Below, piece after piece: positions 42,402-50,551 of a DNA stretch of 64,000 bases. Positions within the stretch are counted from its first letter, which is position 1, and each line of letters opens with the position of its first letter. The notes beneath the pieces are model-generated. The model ran no database searches. It saw only the letters and a list, made by a program, of their open reading frames with translations, and was not told where the DNA came from. Made by a program: the position numbers and the translations under genes. This DNA comes from Lentzea sp. NBRC 105346 (GTDB lineage: Bacteria; Actinomycetota; Actinomycetes; Mycobacteriales; Pseudonocardiaceae), in the NCBI RefSeq assembly GCF_030269605.1, contig NZ_BSTQ01000021.1, positions 1 to 64,000 on the forward strand, in the 5' to 3' direction.

Positions 42402-43448
42402 TCAGGGTCGGCTACCCACGCCAGTGCGCAGCTCACCGAGCCGCCCACCCTCAACCCGCGGCGTCAACGGCGGAGTCGGCCCACCCGTGCCGTCACGCAG
42501 CCCGTCCAACAACTCCTCAACCGCCTCGGTAGCGGTGAACCGCGGCACCCACCCGAGCTCGGCCCGCGCCCGCCCGGCATCCATCACCGGCAGCCGCAAC
42601 ATGGCGTCGAACAGGTCCGGATCCGCGGGCACCGCGTGCAGATGCCAGGCAGCGGCCAGCGGTACGCGCAAAGCCCACCGCGGCAGCCGCACAGTCCGCG
42701 CGCCGAGGATCCGAGCGAGCACCGGAGCGTCGAGAACGGGTTCCACCGCGAGATTGAACGCGCCGCGAACATCCTGAGTGGCCGCCAGCAGGTAGGCCGA
42801 AGCGGCATCGTCGGTGTGCATCGCCTGGATCCGCAACCCGTCCACGTCGGGCACCACCGGAACGTGCCGGGTGATGCCGCCGGGGAACAGTGGCCCGAGG
42901 AACAACCGGCGCTGCTCGGCGGCCGACTCCCGTTTGAGCAGGAACGCGGGCCGCATCCGCACCACGCGTACCGACGGGTGCCGCGGCTCGAACGCGTCGA
43001 GGTAGCGCTCCAGGTACGCCTTCTCCCTGGTGTAGGACGCGGCGGGCCAGCCGTGGGTCGGCCAGCTCTCGGTGACCGCGCGGTCCTTCGGGCCGGGCGA
43101 GTAGGCGCCGACCGACGAGGCGTACACCAGCGCGGGCACCTGGGTGCGGGCCACCGACTCGAAGACCCGGATGCCACCCAGCACGTTCGTCCGCCACGTC
43201 GTCACCGGGTCCCGCGCCGGCTGCAGCAGCCAGGCGAGGTGGATCACCACGTCGGCTCCACCCACCAACGGGTCGAGGTCGGCCACGCCGATGTCCGCCT
43301 CGGCCCACTCGAGTTTGGGACACGACCACGAGGGCTTGCGGCGCGCCAGCCCGAGGATCGAGCCGACGGCCGGCTCCGAGCTGAGCGCCCGCACCACGCT
43401 CGTGCCCACGTTGCCACTGGCCCCCGTCACCACGATCCGCAGGTTCAT
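42402..43448 (-). CDS. NAD-dependent epimerase/dehydratase-family protein
   Basis: 348 residues. Cofactor motif VVTGASGNVGTSVVRAL, then VIHLAWL and an active-site-like YTREKAYLERY. C-terminal residues from about 310 form the repeat unit that recurs downstream. ATG 43448 has no strong Shine-Dalgarno. Related proteins act on sugar nucleotides or on steroid-like substrates; the true substrate is unknown. It is next to a decayed P450. Confidence 0.8.
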   Translation of the reverse strand: MNLRIVVTGASGNVGTSVVRALSSEPAVGSILGLARRKPSWSCPKLEWAEADIGVADLDPLVGGADVVIHLAWLLQPARDPVTTWRTNVLGGIRVFESVARTQVPALVYASSVGAYSPGPKDRAVTESWPTHGWPAASYTREKAYLERYLDAFEPRHPSVRVVRMRPAFLLKRESAAEQRRLFLGPLFPGGITRHVPVVPDVDGLRIQAMHTDDAASAYLLAATQDVRGAFNLAVEPVLDAPVLARILGARTVRLPRWALRVPLAAAWHLHAVPADPDLFDAMLRLPVMDAGRARAELGWVPRFTATEAVEELLDGLRDGTGGPTPPLTPRVEGGRLGELRTGVGSRP

Positions 43449-43482
43449 GCCACTCGGCTACCCGCGTCCGGGCACGTCAACC

Positions 43483-43690
43483 TCACCATTCGACCGGCAA
43501 CGACCTCAGCCCAGGGATCAGTTGCCCCTCGACGAATTCGAGGGAATCCGGCGGCACCGCGAACCGCAGCCGCCGCGCGAGCGCGCCCATCGCCACCCGC
43601 AGCTCCATCCGGGCGAGCTGAGCGCCCACGCACGCCCGATTGAACGTGGCGAACCGTGCCGTCGTCAGTGTTCCGGCGATCAGCCCGGTG
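43483..43690 (-). pseudogene. Cytochrome P450 C-terminal fragment
   Basis: Read on the minus strand, the segment ends ...ACVGAQLARMELRVAMG, then ALARRLRFAVPPDSLEF and ...LIPGLRSLPVEW before TGA 43485-43483. This is the haem-binding loop and C-terminus of an actinobacterial P450. The rest is missing: before ACVGAQ it reads LIAGTLTTARFATFNR, a shortened and altered version of the normal approach to FGHGxHxCLGA. No start codon or N-terminal domain exists upstream, so it is a remnant. It starts close after the epimerase start. Confidence 0.8.
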
Positions 43691-43850
43691 TGGCTGGTTC
43701 GTCATGGCTGCCTCGCACCTCTCGAATACGTGTCCACAGTGGACTTGGCGGCGCATTCATGGTGATCTTCCCGCTACCACGGTCGCCTCCGATGGCTACC
43801 AACGACAACCGCGAACACCGCCGTTACGGCACGACGTATGCGCACATCCC

Positions 43851-43879
43851 TTGCCGCACATCGGCAGCCTGCCCACAAT
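43851..43879 (+). promoter_or_regulatory. Promoter of the STAND/LuxR regulator, probably leaderless
   Basis: TTGCCG (43851-43856), 17 bases, CACAAT (43874-43879). Transcription would start at about 43886-43887, at the GTG start codon; no Shine-Dalgarno is visible. The rest of the gap (43691-43850) holds nothing I can name. Confidence 0.5.
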
Positions 43880-43886
43880 CGACAGC

Positions 43887-45920
43887 GTGTCTGCCTCTCG
43901 CGCCTGCCTTCATTGCGGCACAACGGTTCCCGCTGAGACAGCCCAGCCGGGCCGCAAGCGCCGCTACTGCTCGGACGCCTGTCGTCAGGGGGCGTACCGG
44001 CAACGTTTTCATCCAGGTAAGAGCCACGCCCCGCTGCCGGCCGGGGCGATGCGGCCGCCCGTCCACATCGACCGGTTTGTCGGGCGCGACGAGGAACTCG
44101 CGCAACTGGAACAACTGCTCGGCGCCAATCGGGTCGTGACCGTGATCGGAGCGCCGGGTTGCGGGAAGAGCCGGCTGGCGGCCGAGTTCGCCCGGCGCAT
44201 CGGATCCCGCCGCCGCGTGCTGTGGTTCGACGCCGCGCAACCCGGTCAGGTGGGCGCGCTGAGCCGGCTCGCCTCCGGCACCCCGACCGGCGAAGCCGAC
44301 CTGGTGGTGCTGGACGACTGCGAGGCACACGTCGCGACCCTGGCGCGCGCCGTCGACAAGTGGTCGGCCGGCGACCGTGAGATCGGTTTCCTGGTCACCA
44401 GCAGGGAGAAGCTGCGGTTGCCAGACGAGGTCGTGGTCGAGCTCGACGGACTCGGCCACGCGGCCGCGGAGCTGTTCGGCGATCGGGCGAACCGTGGTCC
44501 CGCGACCACGCCCGCCATCGAGTCGGTGTGCGACCGGCTGGACGGCAACCCGCTCGCGGTCGAGCTCTGCGCCCAGTTCGCGCGGGTGTTCCCACCGGAG
44601 GAGATCCTGACCGTGCTCGAACCCAGCCTGCCCCTGCTCACCGTGGGACACCGGACCGCGCGCGAACGGCACCGTTCCTTCCGGTCCGCCCTGGACGTGA
44701 GCCATCGCCTGCTGACCGCCGACGAGCGGATCACGTTGCGCCGGCTGGCGGTGCTGTCCGGAGACTTCGGTCCCACCGAGGCCGCCGCCGTCTGCGCCGA
44801 CATCTCCGAGCTCGTGCCCCGGATCGGCAGGCTGCTCACCACGTTGCGGGAGAAGTCGCTGCTGTTGCCGGCGCTGGGCCCGGAATCCGGCTACCGCATG
44901 GCGAAGATGATGCGCGAGTACGCCACCGAGCACCTCCGTGAGGCCGGCGACGAACAGCTCGCCGTCGACAACCTCGTCGAGTGGCTCGCGCTGATGGCGG
45001 ACGAGCTCACCCGTGCCGTGGTGGTGTCACCGGCTCTGCTGGCCGTGCTCACCAGGCGGCTCGACGACCTGACCCACGCGCAGCAGTGGGCGGTCGAACA
45101 CGGCGATGATCGCGGCGTCCCGCTCTGCACCGCCATCGCGGCAGTGCTCATCGAGCGGTTCGAGTTCGCGCGCGCCGGAGAGCTGGTGCAGGCCGCGTTG
45201 CGCGACGCACCCGACCGGCCACTGCCGCATGTCCAGGCCGCGCGGATCGCCAGCGGCCTCAGCGACCACGAGGACGCGCTGCGCCATGCCGCGCGCGCGT
45301 ATGCGGCGGCCGAGCAGTGTGAGAGCCGGCCGATGCTGGCGGCCGCGTTGCTGGAGACCGGCCGCGCGCGGCTGCGGCGCGGCGAGTTCACCGCGGCCGA
45401 GGCCTGCCTGTCCCGCGGCGCCCACCTGAGCGACCTGCTCGATCAACCGCAGGGCGTCGCGGCGGCGTGGGAGAGCATGGCCCTGCTCGGGTTGTGGCGC
45501 GGCGACCTCGCCGACGCCGCGATCGTCGCCGCACGCACGGTCGCGGCTTACCACGAGCTGGGCGACGACATGGCGCTCGTCCGGGCACAACGGCTGTCGG
45601 CGGAAATCGCGCGGCGCAGCGGCGCCCCGGCGCCGTTCGGCCACGCCGTCCCGGACCAGCCCGGCCGGCAGAGCCGCGTGCCGGCCGCGTTGAGCAGCCG
45701 GCAGCGGCGGATCCTCGAGCTGGTCGGCGAGGGCCGGACGAACGGCCAGATCGCCCGCGCGTGCGGGGTCTCGGACCGGACCGTGGTCAACGAGCTCGCT
45801 CGCGCCAGGGCCGTGCTCGGCCTGCGGTCCCGGACGGAGCTCGCCGCGTGGGCGCGCCGCCGGTCGCCGCTAGGACCGGCCGGTGAGCTCATCCGCGCCG
45901 ATGACGGGCGGAGCGGGTGA
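43887..45920 (+). CDS. Zinc-ribbon/STAND ATPase/LuxR regulator
   Basis: 677 residues in three parts. A zinc ribbon at the N-terminus uses Cys7, Cys10, Cys28 and Cys32 (CLHCG...RYCSDAC). A STAND/NB-ARC-like ATPase follows (GAPGCGKSRLA at 88-98; Walker B DLVVLDDCE) with helical TPR-like repeats. At the C-terminus is a LuxR helix-turn-helix (GRTNGQIARACGVSDRTVVNELARARAVLGL). Such LAL-like proteins are switches, often for secondary metabolism. GTG 43887 looks leaderless. The zinc ribbon recurs as a fragment on the opposite strand just past its end. Confidence 0.85.
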   Translation: MSASRACLHCGTTVPAETAQPGRKRRYCSDACRQGAYRQRFHPGKSHAPLPAGAMRPPVHIDRFVGRDEELAQLEQLLGANRVVTVIGAPGCGKSRLAAEFARRIGSRRRVLWFDAAQPGQVGALSRLASGTPTGEADLVVLDDCEAHVATLARAVDKWSAGDREIGFLVTSREKLRLPDEVVVELDGLGHAAAELFGDRANRGPATTPAIESVCDRLDGNPLAVELCAQFARVFPPEEILTVLEPSLPLLTVGHRTARERHRSFRSALDVSHRLLTADERITLRRLAVLSGDFGPTEAAAVCADISELVPRIGRLLTTLREKSLLLPALGPESGYRMAKMMREYATEHLREAGDEQLAVDNLVEWLALMADELTRAVVVSPALLAVLTRRLDDLTHAQQWAVEHGDDRGVPLCTAIAAVLIERFEFARAGELVQAALRDAPDRPLPHVQAARIASGLSDHEDALRHAARAYAAAEQCESRPMLAAALLETGRARLRRGEFTAAEACLSRGAHLSDLLDQPQGVAAAWESMALLGLWRGDLADAAIVAARTVAAYHELGDDMALVRAQRLSAEIARRSGAPAPFGHAVPDQPGRQSRVPAALSSRQRRILELVGEGRTNGQIARACGVSDRTVVNELARARAVLGLRSRTELAAWARRRSPLGPAGELIRADDGRSG

Positions 45921-46056
45921 GGGTGTGAACTGCGCGGCCATGACGGCCCGCTGCCGATAGGCCCGCTGGCGACACGCGTTGGAGCAGTACCGCGTTGTGC
46001 GGCGATGCGCCATGCGTACCAAGAACGGCGGTCCGGCACGTCAGGGAACACCACAC
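45870..46056 (-). pseudogene. Frameshifted zinc-ribbon gene remnant
   Basis: From ATG 46013 the minus strand encodes 47 residues starting MAHRRTTRYCSNACRQRAYRQR, the second half of the same ribbon as in the STAND regulator (RYCSDACRQGAYRQR). The first Cys pair (CSLTC) lies just upstream, at about 46050-46036, in another frame. A single frameshift would join them. The 3' end overlaps the regulator gene by 51 bases. It may be a remnant or a real 47-residue peptide. Confidence 0.5.
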
Positions 46057-46064
46057 ATCGCGTC

Positions 46065-46682
46065 TCAACCCGCGACGATGCCCCGCTCGATCGCCCCGGT
46101 CGCGAACGCGATGAGGTCCGCGGGCCGCACCCGGCTCGTCCGCGAGCCCTGCAACAACAGGTCGTCGGCGAGACCGATCAACGAGTCCCACACCCAGTGC
46201 GGCAGCGCCGGATCGTCGAGAAGCGTCTGCCCCGCGGCCTCGGCGGTCTCGGCAAGTGTCCGCGCCAAAGCGGTGATCGTCTTGCGATAAACCTTCACCG
46301 AACCGGTGGCCTCCTTGCCCCGCCGGCCACCCGCCAGCACCTTGGCCTCCCACTGCGCGGCCGACCGGCCGAACCGCCGCCACAGCTCGGTCACCTGCGG
46401 CTCGATCTCGCGCAGCACACCCGCGATGCCGAGCCCGCGGTCCACCTCCGCGAGCGTGCGGCGCAGGTCGTCGAGCCGCCGCTCCATCAGTGCGGCGAAC
46501 ACGTCCTCTTTGCCGTCGAAGTACTGGTAGACGGTCCCGGAGCTGACACCCGCGCCGACCGCGATGGCGCGCATGGTCAGGCCGGCGTACCCGTGCTCCT
46601 CGAGGATCAGTTCGGCCGACGACAGGATGTCCCGGCGCCTGCCCTCCGCGTCGCCCCACGCCGTGGTCTGCTCCGTACTCAC
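46065..46682 (-). CDS. TetR-family regulator of the sulfation operon
   Basis: 205 residues: helix-turn-helix GLTMRAIAVGAGVSSGTVYQYFDGKEDVF, then a TetR ligand-binding helical domain. GTG 46682. It is divergent from cysD, and the inverted pair of TTGAAC-type sites lies in the 92-base gap. A matching site stands before the DUF1214 gene within the same operon. It is therefore the likely repressor of the whole PAPS/sulfotransferase set. Ligand unknown. Confidence 0.88.
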   Translation of the reverse strand: MSTEQTTAWGDAEGRRRDILSSAELILEEHGYAGLTMRAIAVGAGVSSGTVYQYFDGKEDVFAALMERRLDDLRRTLAEVDRGLGIAGVLREIEPQVTELWRRFGRSAAQWEAKVLAGGRRGKEATGSVKVYRKTITALARTLAETAEAAGQTLLDDPALPHWVWDSLIGLADDLLLQGSRTSRVRPADLIAFATGAIERGIVAG

Positions 46683-46696
46683 CCGTGAAGCCTACA

Positions 46697-46733
46697 TTGA
46701 ACAACGTTCAGAAGCATATTGAACGTTGTTCGG
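46697..46733. promoter_or_regulatory. TetR operator pair and cysD promoter
   Basis: TTGAACAACGTTCA (46697-46710) and the inverted TTGAACGTTGTTCGG (46719-46733) form a large dyad. The second TTGAAC also serves as a -35, with CTACGG 17 bases on (46742-46747), giving a start about 20 bases before GTG 46775. Confidence 0.7.
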
Positions 46734-46774
46734 TTTGGTTGCTACGGTGCCGGTATGCGTTGGAGGAGGTACGC

Positions 46775-47662
46775 GTGAACCACCTCGATCGGCTGGAGGC
46801 CGACAGCATCGACATCTTCCGCGAGGCGGTCGCGGAGAGCGAACGGCCGGTGCTGCTGTACTCGATCGGCAAGGACAGCTCGGTGCTGCTCCACTTGGCA
46901 CGCAAGGCGTTCTACCCGTCGAAGCCGCCGTTCCCGTTGCTGCACGTGGACACCACGTGGAAGTTCCGTGAGATGATCGAGTTCCGCGACCGGACCGCGC
47001 GGGAGCTCGGGCTGGAGCTCATCGTGCACCGCAACCCGGAGTGCGTGGCGCTGGGCATCAACCCGTTCGACCACGGCTCGGCGCGGCACACCGACCTCTG
47101 GAAGACGCAGGGACTCCGGCAGGCGCTCGACAAGCACCGGTTCGACGTGGCGTTCGGCGGCGCGCGGCGTGACGAGGAGGCGTCCCGTGCCAAGGAGCGG
47201 GTGTTCTCCTTCCGCACCAGGCAACATCGGTGGGATCCGAAGAACCAGCGTCCGGAGCTGTGGCGGCTCTACAACACGCGGGTCGCGCCCGGCGAGAGCA
47301 TCCGGGTGTTCCCGCTGTCGAACTGGACCGAGCTGGACGTCTGGTGTTACGTCGAACGCGAGCGGATTCCCGTGGTGCCGCTGTACTTCGCGAAGGAACG
47401 GCCCGTGGTCGACCGCGACGGCGCGCTGATCATGGTGGATGACGACCGCATGCCGCTCACCGAAGCGCCCCGGCAAGAACTGGTCCGGTTCCGCACGCTC
47501 GGCTGCTATCCGCTGACCGGTGCCGTCCGGAGCACCGCGCGGACCGTCCCGGAGATCATCGAGGAGATGCGCGCCGCGACGACCTCCGAGCGGCAGGGCC
47601 GGGTGATCGACCACGACCAGAGCGGGTCCATGGAACGCAAGAAGCAGGAGGGCTACTTCTGA
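46775..47662 (+). CDS. cysD: Sulfate adenylyltransferase subunit 2
   Basis: 295 residues of the PAPS-reductase/N-type ATPase fold: PP-loop YSIGKDSSVLLHLARKAF, then HVDTTWKF, FGGARRDEEASRAKER, and the C-terminal MERKKQEGYF typical of CysD. It makes adenosine phosphosulfate with the GTPase subunit CysN. GTG 46775 has GGAGG 5 bases upstream. It is followed with 1 base overlap by cysNC. No sulfate-reduction genes (cysH, cysI) follow, which points to sulfation rather than cysteine synthesis. Confidence 0.93.
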   Translation: MNHLDRLEADSIDIFREAVAESERPVLLYSIGKDSSVLLHLARKAFYPSKPPFPLLHVDTTWKFREMIEFRDRTARELGLELIVHRNPECVALGINPFDHGSARHTDLWKTQGLRQALDKHRFDVAFGGARRDEEASRAKERVFSFRTRQHRWDPKNQRPELWRLYNTRVAPGESIRVFPLSNWTELDVWCYVERERIPVVPLYFAKERPVVDRDGALIMVDDDRMPLTEAPRQELVRFRTLGCYPLTGAVRSTARTVPEIIEEMRAATTSERQGRVIDHDQSGSMERKKQEGYF

Positions 47663-49440
47663 TGGAACTCCTGCGGTTCATCACCTGCGGCAGCGTGGAC
47701 GACGGCAAGAGCACGCTGATCGGCCGGCTCTTGTACGAGTCCAAGCTGCTCTACACCGACCATCTCGCCGCGCTCGAAGCCGACTCGAAGCGCGTCGGCA
47801 CCCGCGGCGACGACCTCGACTTCGCGTTGCTGGTCGACGGTCTGGCCGCCGAACGCGAGCAGGGCATCACCATCGACGTCGCGCATCGGTTCTTCGCCAC
47901 CGAGGCCCGGCGGTTCATCGTCGCGGACACGCCGGGCCACGAGCAGTACACCCGCAACATGGTCACCGGGGCGTCCACGGCGGACGCCGCGGTGATCCTG
48001 CTCGACGCGCGCAAGGGCGTGCTCGCCCAGACCCGCAGGCACGCGCACATCGTTTCGCTGCTGGGCATCCGGCATGTCGCGCTCGCCGTGAACAAGCTGG
48101 ACCTCGTCGGTTACTCCAAGGAGATCTTCGACAAGATCTGCGGGGAGTTCACCGCACTCGGCCTGGACTTCGCCGAGGTGACCTGTGTGCCGATGTCGGC
48201 GACCGACGGTGTCAACGTGGTCGGCCGCAGCGAGCTCACTCCTTGGTACGACGGGAAGTCCCTGCTGCAGTGGCTGGAGTCGGTCGAGATCGACGAAGCA
48301 CCGGACGGGCCGTCGCGGTTCCTGGTGCAGTGGGTCAACCGGCCGGACGCCGACTTCCGCGGCTACTCCGGGCGCGTGCTGCGCGGAACGTTGCGCAAGG
48401 GCGACCCGGTCCGCGTGCTGCCCGGCGACCGGGAGTCCGTTGTGGACCGGATCGTCACCATGGACGGCGACCTGGCCGAGGCACCGACCGGGACGTCCGT
48501 GACCGTGGTGCTCGCCGACGAGGTGGACGTCAGCCGCGGTGACGTGCTCGCCGCCGCCGAGGACCCGCCCGGCACCGCCGACACGTTCCAGGCACACCTG
48601 GTCTGGATGGACGAGTCCGGCCTGCTGCCAGGCCGGCAATACCTGGCCAAGATCGGCGCCCGGACGGTCAACGTCACCATCGAGAAACCGTTACAGCTCA
48701 ACGAGATCGCCGTCGCCGACGTGCACTTCGACACGCCCGTGCCGTTCGAGACCTATCGCACCAACCGCGATCTCGGGTCGTTCGTCGTGCTCGACCGGCT
48801 GACCAACGCCACCGTCGGCGCCGGCATGATCGACTGTGCGCTGCGCCGCTCGGCCAACGTGCGGTGGCAGACGCTGACCGTGGACAAGCGGGCCCGCGCC
48901 GAACGCAACGGGCACCGGCCGTGCGTCGTCTGGCTCACCGGACTGTCCGGCGCGGGCAAGTCGACCATCGCCGACCTCGTCGAGAAGACGCTGCACGCCG
49001 AAGGCAGGCACACCTTCCTGCTGGACGGCGACAACGTGCGGCACGGGCTGAACTCCGACCTCGGGTTCACCGACGCCGACCGCGTGGAGAACATCCGCCG
49101 CATCGCCGAGGTGGCCGCGCTGATGGTCCAGGCCGGGCTGATCGTGCTGGTCTCGTTCATCTCGCCGTTCCGCGCCGAACGCGCGCTCGCCAGGGACCTG
49201 GTCGAGGAGAACGAGTTCTGCGAGGTCTTCGTCGACACCCCCCTTTCCGTCGCCGAGCAACGCGACCCGAAGGGCCTCTACGCGCGCGCCCGGCGCGGCG
49301 AGCTGGCCAACTTCACCGGCATCGACTCGCCTTACGAGCCACCGGAGAACCCCGAGATCCGGCTGGACACCACGGCGCTCAGTCCGGAGGTCGCGGCAGG
49401 TGTCGTGGTCGCGAAACTCCGGGCGCTCGGCATCTGTTGA
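47662..49440 (+). CDS. cysNC: Fused sulfate adenylyltransferase GTPase and APS kinase (NodQ-like)
   Basis: 592 residues. The N-terminal two thirds is an EF-Tu-like GTPase (GSVDDGKST at 10-18; DTPGHEQY; NKLD). The C-terminal 170 residues is an APS kinase (P-loop GLSGAGKST at 427-435; DGDNVRHGLNSDLGF). Together with CysD it makes PAPS, the sulfate donor for sulfotransferases. Its stop lies within a TetR-type site that marks an internal promoter for the next genes. Confidence 0.93.
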   Translation: MELLRFITCGSVDDGKSTLIGRLLYESKLLYTDHLAALEADSKRVGTRGDDLDFALLVDGLAAEREQGITIDVAHRFFATEARRFIVADTPGHEQYTRNMVTGASTADAAVILLDARKGVLAQTRRHAHIVSLLGIRHVALAVNKLDLVGYSKEIFDKICGEFTALGLDFAEVTCVPMSATDGVNVVGRSELTPWYDGKSLLQWLESVEIDEAPDGPSRFLVQWVNRPDADFRGYSGRVLRGTLRKGDPVRVLPGDRESVVDRIVTMDGDLAEAPTGTSVTVVLADEVDVSRGDVLAAAEDPPGTADTFQAHLVWMDESGLLPGRQYLAKIGARTVNVTIEKPLQLNEIAVADVHFDTPVPFETYRTNRDLGSFVVLDRLTNATVGAGMIDCALRRSANVRWQTLTVDKRARAERNGHRPCVVWLTGLSGAGKSTIADLVEKTLHAEGRHTFLLDGDNVRHGLNSDLGFTDADRVENIRRIAEVAALMVQAGLIVLVSFISPFRAERALARDLVEENEFCEVFVDTPLSVAEQRDPKGLYARARRGELANFTGIDSPYEPPENPEIRLDTTALSPEVAAGVVVAKLRALGIC

Positions 49441-49481
49441 ACGTTGTTCGAAATCCGCTATGTTCACTAGAACACGTTCTA
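49437..49481 (+). promoter_or_regulatory. Internal promoter with TetR-type sites before the DUF1214 gene
   Basis: TTGAACGTTGTTCG (49437-49450) repeats the site before cysD and overlaps the cysC stop. TTGAAC followed by 16 bases and TATGTT (49459-49464) makes a promoter. A further dyad, TAGAACACGTTCTA (49468-49481), lies at the likely start. Both promoters of the operon thus carry the same operator. Confidence 0.65.
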
Positions 49482-49495
49482 ACCGGGAGGTCGGC

Positions 49496-50551
49496 GTGTC
49501 GGAGCCGTGGTCACAGTTCTGCCAGGCGCTGGAGCGCGCGGGCCAGGTCATCCTGTCCGACCAGGCCCCCGACACTCCCCTGGACCGCGCGGAGGGCTTC
49601 CGCTACCTCGCCCGGCTGACCCGCGAAATGCTCTATTCGTGCGTGGACAACGCCGATCCCGACTTCCCGCGGTTCCACGAGCTCGACCTCGTCAAGATCG
49701 GCGCGGACAACCCCGACAACGTCTACCTGTCCGCGAACATCCGGGGTGACCGGACCTACCGGATCACCGGTGAGCGGGGCACCATCGCGTACTTCAGCAT
49801 CGGCTCCAAGGCCAACCGCTACGCCAAGGACGGCACCATGGCGTCCACCGGCGAGCTGTCCGACGCCGACCTCGTGGTTGATGCTGACGGCACGGTCGAG
49901 ATCATCGCGAGCGCGACTCGGCAGGGCCGTAACTGGCTGCCGCTCGCCCCGGACTCGACCGGCCTGGTGGTGCGGCAGACGTACCTGGACCGGGAGACCG
50001 AGACGCCCGGACGGTGGCACATCGAGCAGGTCGGCGGCCCCGCCGAACCGGCGCACCTCACGCCCGAGTTCCTCGCCAAGGCGCTGCAGCGGGCGGCGTT
50101 GTCCGTGCACGGCACCGCGGCCACCTTCGCGCACTGGACCGAGACGTTCATGACCAGACCGAACGAGCTGCCCGACTTCGGGCAGGACATGTTCCAGCGG
50201 GCCGGCGGCGACCCGGAGATCTTCTACCTGCACGGCTACTGGTCGCTGGGCTCTGGCGAGGCCTGGGTGATCGAGACCGACGTACCGGACTGCCCGTACT
50301 GGAACTTCCAGCTGGACAACTGGTGGATGGAGTCGCTGGACCACCGGCGCCGGATCTCCGTCAACAAGCACACGGCGGTGCTCGACGCCGACGGCCGCCT
50401 GATGATCGTGGTGGCCGAACGCGATCCCGGTGTCGGCAACTGGATCGACACGTGCGGCCACACCTCGGGCACGGCCTTGCTGCGCTGGCTCGGCGCCACC
50501 GAACACCCGATCCCGAAGTGCCGTGTCGTGCCACTGGAGGACCTCCGATGA
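49496..50551 (+). CDS. DUF1214-domain protein
   Basis: 351 residues, soluble. The C-terminal part has the DUF1214 signature: YWNFQLDNWWMES, then a DGRLMIVVAERDPGVGNWIDTCGHTSG segment. Function of the family is not settled. GTG 49496 follows GGGAGG. It overlaps the sulfotransferase by 4 bases, and similar DUF1214-sulfotransferase neighbours exist in mycobacteria (recalled, not checked). It may bind or prepare the acceptor molecule. Confidence 0.8.
   Translation: MSEPWSQFCQALERAGQVILSDQAPDTPLDRAEGFRYLARLTREMLYSCVDNADPDFPRFHELDLVKIGADNPDNVYLSANIRGDRTYRITGERGTIAYFSIGSKANRYAKDGTMASTGELSDADLVVDADGTVEIIASATRQGRNWLPLAPDSTGLVVRQTYLDRETETPGRWHIEQVGGPAEPAHLTPEFLAKALQRAALSVHGTAATFAHWTETFMTRPNELPDFGQDMFQRAGGDPEIFYLHGYWSLGSGEAWVIETDVPDCPYWNFQLDNWWMESLDHRRRISVNKHTAVLDADGRLMIVVAERDPGVGNWIDTCGHTSGTALLRWLGATEHPIPKCRVVPLEDLR

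Noticed and set aside
45548..46704. Long minus-strand open frames over the STAND regulator end and the tetR region
   Set aside because: They are high-GC shadow frames; only the 47-residue zinc-ribbon reading has a recognisable motif.
46775..49440. Assimilatory sulfate reduction for cysteine
   Set aside because: No PAPS/APS reductase or sulfite reductase follows; the APS kinase domain and the adjacent sulfotransferase point to sulfation.
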